Positions 52,506-60,541 of a DNA stretch of 64,000 nt are shown in pieces. Source of the DNA: Lachnospiraceae bacterium (GTDB taxonomy: Bacteria; Bacillota; Clostridia; Lachnospirales; Lachnospiraceae); NCBI GenBank assembly GCA_030531435.1, contig JAUNNN010000002.1, forward strand, positions 43,862 through 107,861, read 5' to 3'. The position numbers and the translations under genes are program-made. Position 1 is the first letter of the stretch, and the number at the start of each line of letters is the position of its first letter. Under the pieces are notes generated by a model, which saw only the letters and a list, made by a program, of their open reading frames with translations, was not told where the DNA came from and searched no databases.

Positions 52506-53962
52506 AATAAACCTTCTGATATGTTTACAAATAACTGTACAAGCGGCTTAGAATATACGCCGAAAATAACAACAAAAATAATAAATATACATAATGGTAA
52601 AATCATTTTCCAGTTTGGATCTGAATATTCCTCGACTGTACTATAATCGAAGTCTTTTCCAGGGAAAAATGCTCTAACCGTAATTGTCATCATATAAATT
52701 GCAGTAAGTAGTGCTGAAATAAGAAGGGCTCCTATTCCAAAATATGCAAGTGTATTTCCTGAGCTAACTGCTGCCTCAGCAAGGTACCATTTACTAATAA
52801 ATCCAGCAAGACCAGGAACTCCCATAAGTGCTAATGCTGAAATAGTAAAGATTGTGAAAACTGCTGGCATTTTCTTACCAAGTCCATCAAGCTCATGTAC
52901 ATAATGCTTCTCAGTCTGATGCATAATTGAACCTGCGCAGAAGAATGATGCAATTTTCATAAAAGCATGAAATACAAGGTGACAAAGGGCTCCAACCATA
53001 CCAAGTGGAGTCATGATAATTACACCAAATAAAATGTATGAAAGATTACTTATTGTTGAATATGCAAGTCTTCTCTTTATATGTGTCTCCTTTACTGCTC
53101 TTGAACATCCATACACAATAGTAAACATCACTACTACCATAAGAACATTTTGTGCCCATGTTCCAATTAAATATTTAGTTCCAAAACAGTAAAATGTAAG
53201 TCTGATTATTGCAAAGGCACCTGATTTAACGACAGCAACAGCATGAAGAAGAGCTGTTACAGGTGTTGGTGCAACACCGGCATCAGGAAGCCATGAATTA
53301 AACGGACAAATCGCAGCTTTAACACCAAATCCCATAAATGCCATAACATATACAAATAAGAATAAGTTTTGATTTCCTGCAAAAACGCCTTCACTAAATA
53401 CACCACCAAGAGTGAAATCAGGAGTTGTTCCGTATGTAATGATAAATACCATTCCTATGAAAGCAAAAGCTGCACCACCAAGTGAATAGTAAAGGTACTT
53501 ACGGCTTGCAAGAATTGCTTCTCTTGTAAGTGTATGCATAACAAGAGGAACTGTTACTAATGTTAAAAGCTCATAGAAGAAATACATTGTGATAATGTTT
53601 TCTGCCATGGCAATTCCAAGAGTTACACCATATGTCATGATATAGAACATAAAGAATGTTCTCTCATTCTCTTCTTTTGTCATATATTCAAAGGCGTATA
53701 GTGTTGCAAGAGGCCAGAGTGTAGAAACAAGACCTGCAAATACCATACTCAAGCCATCCATCTTAAATGCAATCTGAAGACCGCCAAAGAATTTTGCCAA
53801 GATAAAGGTACTACCTACCCCTGTAAGAATTAAATACCATACGAATATAGAATTAATAATTACAAAAGTTTCAAGAAACAGTTCCATATGAGAGCGTTTC
53901 TTAAATGGAATAACCCTTCCAAGTATGCCTATTAAAATTGGAAAAAGAATAACGTATATCAT
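52502..53962 (-). CDS. Mrp/complex I-like antiporter subunit (third NuoL/M/N homologue)
   Basis: A 486-residue polytopic protein with about 14 helices. Key residues: Glu in MYFFYELLTLVTVPLVMH, Lys in GFGVKAAICPFNSWLPDAGVAPTPVTALLHAVAVVKSG (about residues 211-248), and a later Lys in FISKWYLAEA. These charged residues form the proton path in this family. Start and stop overlap its neighbours by 1-4 bases, as in a tightly coupled complex. Confidence 0.85.
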   Translation of the reverse strand: MIYVILFPILIGILGRVIPFKKRSHMELFLETFVIINSIFVWYLILTGVGSTFILAKFFGGLQIAFKMDGLSMVFAGLVSTLWPLATLYAFEYMTKEENERTFFMFYIMTYGVTLGIAMAENIITMYFFYELLTLVTVPLVMHTLTREAILASRKYLYYSLGGAAFAFIGMVFIITYGTTPDFTLGGVFSEGVFAGNQNLFLFVYVMAFMGFGVKAAICPFNSWLPDAGVAPTPVTALLHAVAVVKSGAFAIIRLTFYCFGTKYLIGTWAQNVLMVVVMFTIVYGCSRAVKETHIKRRLAYSTISNLSYILFGVIIMTPLGMVGALCHLVFHAFMKIASFFCAGSIMHQTEKHYVHELDGLGKKMPAVFTIFTISALALMGVPGLAGFISKWYLAEAAVSSGNTLAYFGIGALLISALLTAIYMMTITVRAFFPGKDFDYSTVEEYSDPNWKMILPLCIFIIFVVIFGVYSKPLVQLFVNISEGLL

Positions 53963-55233
53963 TACATTCCTCTTAAAACATCAAGTATCTGTGGGAATAA
54001 TCCCATAAGTACTGTTAATATCGTAAGTACCATAATAGGGAAAAGCATAAGTCCATTTGGTTCTCTCTTTTCCACTGATTTACTATCAAAATCTTCTCCT
54101 GGGAGAAGTCCATTAATTGATAATGGAAGAAGATATCCTGCTGTTAAAAGAGCTGAAACGAGCAGAATAACTGGTCCAAGCCAGTTAAATACTGGAATAC
54201 CACTAAATAATGCACCAGTTGCCAAGTACCATTTACTAATAAAACCGCCTGTTGGTGGAATACCGATAAGCCCAAGAGAAAGAATTGTGAAACACCAGAT
54301 TGTAAGTGGCATCATTTTTCCAATTCCTCTAAGCTCAGATACCTTAGTCTTTCCTGTCATATAAATGATTGCACCTGCAACAAGGAACAAGCCACACTTA
54401 ATAAAGCCATGGGCAAGAACATGCATGAGTCCGCCTGTATATGAATCTTCAGTCATTGTGGCAAGTCCAAATAAAATATATGACACCTGGCTCACTGTTG
54501 AATATGCTAATCTCTTTTTAAGTACATCTTCTCTGTATGCAAGCATTGATCCCATAAATACGGTAATCAATGTAAAGATAATCCATGTACTCTGAACCCA
54601 TGTTCCTCTTAATCTGTCAGCACCGAATATATAGTATATACTACGTAATATTCCAAGTACTCCTGCTTTAACAATTACTGCTGATAATACAGCTGATGCT
54701 GGAGCTGGAGCTACAGGATGTGCTGTAGGAAGCCATGCATGCATTGGGAACATACCACCCTTTACGCCAAAGCCAAATATCATTAGCATTGCACATATTA
54801 GGAGTAAACTGCCATTTCCTGAGAATGCAGCATCTGTAAAAACGCCACCTTTCGTAAAACTAAGTGTTTCCCCATGCTTATAAACAAAATAAAGTCCAAA
54901 TAATGACATGTATGCTCCACAAAGTGAGTAGAACAAATACTTAAGGCCTGCCATTATTGCTTCCTTTGAACCATTATGAAGTACAAGTGGAAATGTTGTT
55001 AAAGTAAGCAGTTCAAAGAACAAATAATATGTAATAAGATTACCTGCAAAGCAAAGTGCAACATATACTGCAAATGCCATAAGGTAAAAAATTGTATACC
55101 TTAAATGATGGCCCTCATGTTTCATGTATTCAAATGAAAAAATACCTGCCATTAAAAATACAATTACACCAAGCACGCAGAAAACTATGCTTATTTCATC
55201 AATACCAAATTGGATATTTAATATTGTATCCAT
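53962..55233 (-). CDS. Mrp/complex I-like antiporter subunit (second NuoL/M/N homologue)
   Basis: A 423-residue protein, shorter than usual at the N-terminus. It has YYLFFELLTLTTFPLVLH (TM5 Glu), GFGVKGGMFPMHAWLPTAHPVAPAPASAVLSAVIVKAG (about residues 154-191), HGFIKCGLFLVAGAI and FISKWYLATGAL. It resembles its downstream neighbour closely, as if the pair arose by duplication. It is 16 bases from the MrpD-like gene. Confidence 0.85.
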   Translation of the reverse strand: MDTILNIQFGIDEISIVFCVLGVIVFLMAGIFSFEYMKHEGHHLRYTIFYLMAFAVYVALCFAGNLITYYLFFELLTLTTFPLVLHNGSKEAIMAGLKYLFYSLCGAYMSLFGLYFVYKHGETLSFTKGGVFTDAAFSGNGSLLLICAMLMIFGFGVKGGMFPMHAWLPTAHPVAPAPASAVLSAVIVKAGVLGILRSIYYIFGADRLRGTWVQSTWIIFTLITVFMGSMLAYREDVLKKRLAYSTVSQVSYILFGLATMTEDSYTGGLMHVLAHGFIKCGLFLVAGAIIYMTGKTKVSELRGIGKMMPLTIWCFTILSLGLIGIPPTGGFISKWYLATGALFSGIPVFNWLGPVILLVSALLTAGYLLPLSINGLLPGEDFDSKSVEKREPNGLMLFPIMVLTILTVLMGLFPQILDVLRGM

Positions 55234-55249
55234 TAACTAACCTCTTCTA

Positions 55250-56743
55250 TTACGAGAACATAGATAGTCCTTGTTTAATCAAATCAACTATAGGTGTTGA
55301 ATTAACACCAAGATAAATATTTAATACAACGAAGCCTATCATTGTAACAGTGTAAAGCTTCATTGACATAGCCCCAATTGATTCATATTTACTATCAGGA
55401 ACAGGTGTATATATTCTTATTACCGTCTTCATGAAATAGATTGCATTAAGAATTGTACTTATTGCAAGACACACAAGAGTTGGCATCATTTTACCTGTAA
55501 GCTGTACAGCACCCTGTGCAAATAAAAGCTTGCTTATGAATCCAGAAAACAATGGAACACCTACCATAGAAAGTGATCCGACTGTAAATCCAATTCCGGC
55601 AATTTTATTTCTGTAGCCAGCACCTGTTAACTCTATAAACTTTCTATTGAATCCAGATACATCTGTAATTCCAATACCTGCAATGAAAAGAAGTGATTTT
55701 GTAGCTGCATGGGTAAATATATGGAATATAGCTGCAATCATTCCCATCTCAGTTCCCATACCAATACCCATGTAGATATATCCAATTTGGGCAACTGATG
55801 AGAAAGCAATCATTCTTCTAATATCATTCTCTCTAATAGCACTTACAGAACCAAATATCATTCCGCATAGACCAAACACAAAGAGAACATTCATGATATG
55901 ACTGTTCTTATAAACTTCAAATCCAATTACTCTGTATATTATTTTTATTAAAAGGAAAATATATCCCTTTGATACAAGGCTTGAAAGAATTGCTGCTGAT
56001 GAAACAGTAGAATATCCATATGCATCTGGAAGCCATGCATGGAATGGGAAAAGAGCACTCTTAATGCAAAGTCCTACAGACATTATAGTAATTGTAACCA
56101 TAAGTGGCATATGGTAGCTTGGATCATTTGCAAGTACTGCAATACTGTCTTTAATATTGCTCATGAGAAGATGACCTGTTAAATCATATAACATACATAT
56201 TCCCATAAGAAGAAGTCCTGATCCAAGAAGAGACATAATCATATATCTGACTGCTGCCTCAATAGTACGACCAATCTGTCTTATCATAATAAGACCAGCT
56301 GCTGCTATAGTATTTATTTCTACAAATACATATGCAGTGAACAAGTCGTTAGTATATACAAGTGCAAGTAATGAGCTTAATAAAAGGTTTACAAGAATGT
56401 AATAAAGATTATGCTTTGTATCCTCAACCTCTTCATCAAGCTTCTTACGACCACCAAGCATTGAAAGAAGCATGATAAAGCAAAAAAATGTTGCCATAAT
56501 AGCTTCTAACACGCCTATTCTGATTTCATTACCCCATGGTGCTGGGAAATGACCCATCATATACACATAACATTCACCTGTTTTAATTGTGAACATCAAT
56601 GTTACAAACGACATTATGCATGTAACAATAATAAGTGCTGTATTTACAATTCTTGCACCCTTTTTAGGCAAAATAGAACAAATTACACCAGCTAAAAGGC
56701 ACATAAGAATAGTGAAGAAAGGAAAGTTCTGAACAAAAGACAT
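55250..56743 (-). CDS. MrpD-like antiporter subunit (first NuoL/M/N homologue)
   Basis: A 497-residue polytopic protein directly after mrpC, the place of mrpD in standard operons. Seen are FVEINTIAAAGLIMI (TM5 Glu), IKSALFPFHAWLPDAYGYSTVSSAAILSSLVSKG (about residues 213-246), HAATKSLLFIAGIG and FISKLLFAQGAV. It overlaps mrpC by one base. Of the four homologues here it is the best candidate for the true MrpD. Confidence 0.86.
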   Translation of the reverse strand: MSFVQNFPFFTILMCLLAGVICSILPKKGARIVNTALIIVTCIMSFVTLMFTIKTGECYVYMMGHFPAPWGNEIRIGVLEAIMATFFCFIMLLSMLGGRKKLDEEVEDTKHNLYYILVNLLLSSLLALVYTNDLFTAYVFVEINTIAAAGLIMIRQIGRTIEAAVRYMIMSLLGSGLLLMGICMLYDLTGHLLMSNIKDSIAVLANDPSYHMPLMVTITIMSVGLCIKSALFPFHAWLPDAYGYSTVSSAAILSSLVSKGYIFLLIKIIYRVIGFEVYKNSHIMNVLFVFGLCGMIFGSVSAIRENDIRRMIAFSSVAQIGYIYMGIGMGTEMGMIAAIFHIFTHAATKSLLFIAGIGITDVSGFNRKFIELTGAGYRNKIAGIGFTVGSLSMVGVPLFSGFISKLLFAQGAVQLTGKMMPTLVCLAISTILNAIYFMKTVIRIYTPVPDSKYESIGAMSMKLYTVTMIGFVVLNIYLGVNSTPIVDLIKQGLSMFS

Positions 56744-57117
56744 TACTGTTCCTCCTTCCTGAGAAGTGTTGAAATCTCATCAAGGTTAAGGGTGTGGTAT
56801 CTCTTATATAAACGAATTGTAAGAGATAACATAAGAGCTGAAACTGATACAGATACAACGATACCTGTAAGAACAAGTCCTGATGGAATTGGGTTAATAT
56901 ATGCTGTTACATCCTGAACTCCATCTACAACGATAGGTACAGTACGATCCTTAATATATCCCATTTCTGCAAGGAAAAGATATACTGCGGAATCCATAAT
57001 ATTAAATCCAATTATTTTCTTTATCAGGTTTTTATTAAGAAGCAGGTTTGCAAATCCGATTACAAATAACATCATCGCAACAACCTGTCCATAGTTTGCA
57101 ATTAAATTAGGACCCAT
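56743..57117 (-). CDS. mrpC: MrpC/MnhC (NuoK-like) antiporter subunit
   Basis: A 124-residue protein with three membrane helices, NuoK/MnhC-like: VVAMMLFVIGFANLLLNKNLIKKIIGFNIMDSAVYLF (residues 12-48) and INPIPSGLVLTGIVVSVSVSALMLSL. The segment between the second and third helix (TVPIVVDGVQDVTAYINPIP) matches MnhC. A polar C-terminal tail follows. Stop and start overlap with both neighbours by one base. Confidence 0.88.
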   Translation of the reverse strand: MGPNLIANYGQVVAMMLFVIGFANLLLNKNLIKKIIGFNIMDSAVYLFLAEMGYIKDRTVPIVVDGVQDVTAYINPIPSGLVLTGIVVSVSVSALMLSLTIRLYKRYHTLNLDEISTLLRKEEQ

Positions 57118-58073
57118 TAAAAATCGCCCTTTCTGAACATTACGTAAAAAGCATACATTGTGCAGGATACAACCATTCCAACACAGATATTAAGTATTAA
57201 AATAAGACCACTTGATAAAATATGTCCTGCTACTCCTAAAGGAATATGGCTCTCAAGATGATTTGCCCCTGTAAAGAACGAATACATCTTACAACAGCAA
57301 TACGTAGCAAGTGCTACAGCAGAAATAGTCTTATATGTTTTCTCATTGAAAAGTTTCTTTGCTTTCTTAAATCCATACGCATTCTGGTATAAGATAAGCG
57401 CAGAACCAATAATCGCACCTCCAGAGAAACCTCCACCAGGTGAAAGATGTCCATTTAATACAACATATATTCCAAAAATAGCAATTACTGGAACAAGGAT
57501 TGTTGCAGATGCTCTAAGAATCGCATCATCAAGAGGTTCAAAGTACATTGAATAGTCTACTGCACCTCTTTTGCCTTTTGATGCCTGAAGAAGAATCAAT
57601 ACAGTGATTGTTGCTACAAACAATACATTAGACTCTCCAAGTGTATCAAATGCACGGTAATCAAGAATCATTCCTGTTACTATATTTACTGAACCTGTTT
57701 CCTGAAGACCATTCTCGATGTATCTTGCAGGAACCTCGTTATTAACGGCTTTATCCGCCTGACCAACAGGTGGCAAAAATGAAACTGTATCAACTAATGT
57801 TATAAACAGAACTACAAGGAAGATAATGGCTACAAGATAATATAACTTGTTAAAGCCTTTAACAATTCTATTATCTTCAACCTCATAGACCTTATCACGA
57901 CGCATACGCTTTTCAGCCATTCTGTCCTGTATAGTCTCTTTTGAAGTCTTCTTAACCCTCTGTGGCTTCATTTCTACTTTGCCAACATAAGGATCCTCTT
58001 CTCCAGAAAGCCATTTAAAAAACTTATATGCACCAGTACGTTCATATTCAAAATCTGGTTTCTTCTTACTCAT
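57117..58073 (-). CDS. MbhE-MrpB fusion with basic N-terminal extension
   Basis: A 318-residue protein. Residues 1 to about 75 are hydrophilic and rich in Lys/Arg and do not occur in ordinary MrpB. A helix near 78-98 and the GSVNIVTGMILDYRAFDTLGE segment (about 127-147) match the MbhE-like C-terminal end of MrpA. From about residue 190 an MnhB domain follows, with LNGHLSPGGGFSGGAIIGSALI and four helices. It thus joins the end of MrpA with MrpB. It overlaps both neighbours (ATGA and one base). Confidence 0.8.
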   Translation of the reverse strand: MSKKKPDFEYERTGAYKFFKWLSGEEDPYVGKVEMKPQRVKKTSKETIQDRMAEKRMRRDKVYEVEDNRIVKGFNKLYYLVAIIFLVVLFITLVDTVSFLPPVGQADKAVNNEVPARYIENGLQETGSVNIVTGMILDYRAFDTLGESNVLFVATITVLILLQASKGKRGAVDYSMYFEPLDDAILRASATILVPVIAIFGIYVVLNGHLSPGGGFSGGAIIGSALILYQNAYGFKKAKKLFNEKTYKTISAVALATYCCCKMYSFFTGANHLESHIPLGVAGHILSSGLILILNICVGMVVSCTMYAFYVMFRKGDF

Positions 58074-58348
58074 TCAAGTGTCTCCACATCATCATCTTCT
58101 GTATCTTCTTCAACGTCGATAGCTTTAATCTTTCTAAGTGTTGTGAAAAACAGAATACTTGTAACTCCTGCTCCAACTGCTGCCTCTGTTATTGCAAGGT
58201 CAGGTGACTCTAAGCAAATCCAAAGTATCGACATAATAAGTGAAAAAGACATATAAATAAGCAGTGAATTTAACAGGTTTTTAGAAAAGCTTACTGATAC
58301 TGCACAGAGTATAAGAAAAGCCATTAAAATAATCTGAAACAGTGTCAT
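58070..58348 (-). CDS. MbhD-like (DUF4040) subunit, separate MrpA C-terminal piece
   Basis: A 92-residue protein with three helices and the hallmark PDLAITEAAVGAGVTSILFFTTLRKI, the MbhD/DUF4040 segment normally found inside the C-terminal part of MrpA. Its separate coding resembles archaeal and Thermotoga-type Mrp/Mbh operons. The C-terminus is strongly acidic (EDTEDDDVETLE). Confidence 0.82.
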   Translation of the reverse strand: MTLFQIILMAFLILCAVSVSFSKNLLNSLLIYMSFSLIMSILWICLESPDLAITEAAVGAGVTSILFFTTLRKIKAIDVEEDTEDDDVETLE

Positions 58349-58720
58349 TTATGCCTCCTTATCCTGTGATAGTTTCTTTTCCAGTTCGCTAAGATTTCCA
58401 CGAAAACTTAACTTCTTATCAACCTTATCATCTGTTCTCATAACAAGCTTTGCAATAAGGTGAGATGATACTGGAGATGAAAACCAGAAAAACATAACTA
58501 CAAGGATTAGTTTTAACGTTGTAAAGTTTAATCCTGAAAAAATCATTATACCAACAGAACACAGGAACAAACCTAATGTATCTCCCATAGCTGCAGCATG
58601 CATTCTATTTAATACATATTTCAAGTGAAATACTCCATATATTTCAAATATGAAAACCATCACTCCACATATGATAAAAAGCGATCCAAGAATGAGTCGA
58701 ATAATTTCAATAACTGTCAT
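58349..58720 (-). CDS. mrpG: MrpG/MnhG antiporter subunit
   Basis: A 123-residue protein with three helices and the MnhG pattern (RLILGSLFIICGVMVFIFEIYGVFHL, YVLNRMHAAAMGDTLGLFL, WFSSPVSSHLIAKLVMR). The MHAAAMGDTLG and SSPVSSHLIA motifs identify it. It is directly adjacent to the MbhD-like gene and overlaps mrpF by one base. Confidence 0.88.
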   Translation of the reverse strand: MTVIEIIRLILGSLFIICGVMVFIFEIYGVFHLKYVLNRMHAAAMGDTLGLFLCSVGIMIFSGLNFTTLKLILVVMFFWFSSPVSSHLIAKLVMRTDDKVDKKLSFRGNLSELEKKLSQDKEA

Positions 58721-59037
58721 TACACATCCTCCTCATCATGACTGTCGTATTTCTTTTCTTCATATATTCCTATATAAATCTTTGAAAGGACTATTACTGC
58801 AAGGAAACTCATCATCGCATATATAATTGAAATATCGACAAGATATCCTTCTGAAAGCATTATTGCAAGCATTGCGATCATAACGATTACTATTGTTCCC
58901 ATCATATTTATAGCAACAATTCTGTCGCCTACAAGAGGGCCCTTTACCGCTCTTATAAGGCACGCAAATAGCATAATTGCAAATACTATTAACGCTCCAA
59001 GCAATATATAATTCTGTGCAACCTGATATAAACTCAT
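58720..59037 (-). CDS. mrpF: MrpF/MnhF antiporter subunit
   Basis: A 105-residue protein with three helices, matching MnhF: FACLIRAVKGPLVGDRIVAINMMGTIVIV and LVDISIIYAMMSFLAVIVLSKIY. The GPLVGDRIVAIN motif is diagnostic. An acidic tail ends the protein. It lies 11 bases after mrpE. Confidence 0.88.
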   Translation of the reverse strand: MSLYQVAQNYILLGALIVFAIMLFACLIRAVKGPLVGDRIVAINMMGTIVIVMIAMLAIMLSEGYLVDISIIYAMMSFLAVIVLSKIYIGIYEEKKYDSHDEEDV

Positions 59038-59048
59038 AAATCTACCAA

Positions 59049-59507
59049 TTACTTTTCAAACTCTTTTAGCAACTTTACAAAAATCGAATTATCAAGTCCC
59101 TCTGCGAATGATTTATCAAGACAATGGACTGTAAGTTCGTTTCCTTCATGTAATACTGTAATTGTTCCTGGTGTTAATGTAATTGAATCGGCCAAAACAA
59201 CTACCGCAAAATCACTCTTTAAATCTGCCTTAAAACGAACTATTGCTGGTTCGCATTCGTATTTTGAGCTGATAACAACCTTAAGACAAGCAATATTTGC
59301 TTTAAATATTTCAACTAAAAGAACGACCAAATATCTTATTATCTGACCGACCTTTTTACACATATTTATATCTTTTTTGAAAGACAGGTTAAGGAACTTA
59401 CAACAGAACGCATAGATTACTGCTGAGAAAATCAGTCCCATCCAACATATTTCGAATGTTATCTGACCATTAAATATTATCCAGGCCAGAAATAGAAGAA
59501 TATACAT
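59049..59507 (-). CDS. mrpE: MrpE/MnhE antiporter subunit, first gene of the operon
   Basis: A 152-residue protein with two N-terminal membrane helices (MYILLFLAWIIFNGQI; CWMGLIFSAVIYAFC) and a soluble C-terminal domain with VVLADSITLTPGTITVLHEGNELTVHCLDKSF (positions 103-134), typical of MnhE. The start is set at the ATG at 59507 by GGAG eight bases upstream; a longer frame would run back into a leader hairpin. It heads a ten-gene operon with overlapping or nearly touching genes down to 50577. Confidence 0.88.
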   Translation of the reverse strand: MYILLFLAWIIFNGQITFEICWMGLIFSAVIYAFCCKFLNLSFKKDINMCKKVGQIIRYLVVLLVEIFKANIACLKVVISSKYECEPAIVRFKADLKSDFAVVVLADSITLTPGTITVLHEGNELTVHCLDKSFAEGLDNSIFVKLLKEFEK

Positions 59508-59535
59508 TTGTTCTTCTCCAATTAGATAAAATAGA

Positions 59536-59564
59536 ATAATCGCGTCTTCTTTAGACGCGATTAT
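59536..59564 (-). promoter_or_regulatory. Leader stem-loop at the 5' end of the Mrp transcript
   Basis: Positions 59536-59547 and 59553-59564 are perfectly complementary (12-bp stem, arms including AATCGCGTCT and AGACGCGATT, loop of 5). It lies 29 bases before mrpE. A TATAAT-like -10 on the minus strand is at 59571-59566, which would start transcription at about the stem's first base; its -35 is poor. The hairpin may protect the mRNA end or act as an attenuator; the following T-rich stretch (TCTATTTTATC) is weak. Confidence 0.45.
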
Positions 59565-59704
59565 CATTATAACACTTTCAATAGGAAATAAAAGGGGTAT
59601 AGCCCGTTTTATTGCTAAAGTTGGTATGAATACTATTTATTCATGCTTAAACATATCCAACTGCATCAAGAACTCTTCCTAAAACATTTGCATTCATAAT
59701 AGAA

Positions 59705-59812
59705 AATTCTTTTGATAATAGCTTTCATTACCCATTCATAATGTAATTCATTAGGTAAAGGAATGTACACTGCCTGTATATTGCATACCTCCTTATTACC
59801 TTCAATTTCAAC
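59705..59812 (-). pseudogene. Remnant of a Gfo/Idh/MocA oxidoreductase gene
   Basis: This stretch between mrpE and the HD-domain gene has no intact gene, but one minus-strand frame reads VEIEGNKEVCNIQAVYIPLP followed by NELHYEWVMKA. It lines up with residues of the complete Gfo/Idh/MocA protein at 10706-11671 (IEAVYIPLPPSLHYEWAKKAL), about 15 of 21 positions identical. The frame is open only for about 35-45 codons and lacks a start and the rest of the protein. It is a decayed fragment of a paralogue. The remaining bases of 59568-59847 hold no other clear feature. Confidence 0.6.
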
Positions 59813-59847
59813 ACATTAATACTTTACCATTGTAATAAGTATTATGA

Positions 59848-60348
59848 TTAGTGTCTATTCAAATCAAACATTGTATTAAGCAAGTGCAACCCTGTTTTAG
59901 TTTCAAATACATGATTTCTAAAACTTACAATTGAGTCCTTTGAAAGATTGTCTTCCATAGCATTTACAAGAAAATCTGCTTCTAATAAAATTCTGTAATC
60001 AATTCCATCCACATTATCATAGGTGTGATGATGAGCTATCAGATAACAAACTCTGTCTATTTCGTAGTCTGTTACATCTGAAAATTTCGCTAGCATTTCT
60101 CTTGCATAAAATGGGCCTTCCTGTTCCTGAAGCTTTCCATCACATTTTCCATATTTTTTCTCTGAAGGTCTAATGCCAATGTCATGCATAATAGATGCCA
60201 TGTCTAGAATACGAAGGGTCTCACTATCTAGTAGCTCATTAACGCCAATAACATGGGCAAATTCATATACCTTTATAAAATGCTGAATTCTCTTTGGATC
60301 TCCAGCGTTAAACTCTGTCATTTTAATAATAAGTTCTTCATTTATCAT
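59848..60348 (-). CDS. HD-domain phosphohydrolase-like protein
   Basis: A 166-residue all-helical HD-superfamily protein with the metal-binding set in order: QHFIKVYEFA (first His), ASIMHDIGI (HD pair, about residues 54-55), YLIAHHHTYDNVDG and LEADFLVNAM (last Asp). Small stand-alone HD proteins of this type hydrolyse nucleotides or phospho-compounds; the substrate is unknown. It stands alone on the minus strand with about 190 bases upstream. Confidence 0.75.
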   Translation of the reverse strand: MINEELIIKMTEFNAGDPKRIQHFIKVYEFAHVIGVNELLDSETLRILDMASIMHDIGIRPSEKKYGKCDGKLQEQEGPFYAREMLAKFSDVTDYEIDRVCYLIAHHHTYDNVDGIDYRILLEADFLVNAMEDNLSKDSIVSFRNHVFETKTGLHLLNTMFDLNRH

Positions 60349-60449
60349 ACTAATTTGTCCTTTGTGATTTGTTTATAATCAGTCTCTTTTTACTGACTCT
60401 CTAATACCAATACGGCTTCTGGATTTTATGAATCTCTGACTGAAATAGG

Positions 60450-60541
60450 TTAAAAATATTTTTCATATTCCGTTCTTGCATCTGGCATTTCGCTCGTTGA
60501 ATATACACAAACCTTTACATCAACATCATAGTCAGAAATTA
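60450..60541 (-). pseudogene. Possible gene remnant (C-terminal end only)
   Basis: Between the DUF6033-like gene and the HD gene one minus-strand frame reads VISDYDVDVKVCVYSTSEMP then DARTEYEKYF and a stop, about 29 codons that look protein-like. It has no start codon and is in a different frame from the gene before it. It may be the end of a lost gene or chance. The rest of 60349-60449 shows only a weak inverted repeat. Confidence 0.25.

Noticed and set aside
59640..59705. Short frame reading MNANVLGRVLDAVGYV as a small gene
   Set aside because: Sixteen codons without a ribosome site; looks like part of the same decayed stretch and resembles nothing firmly.
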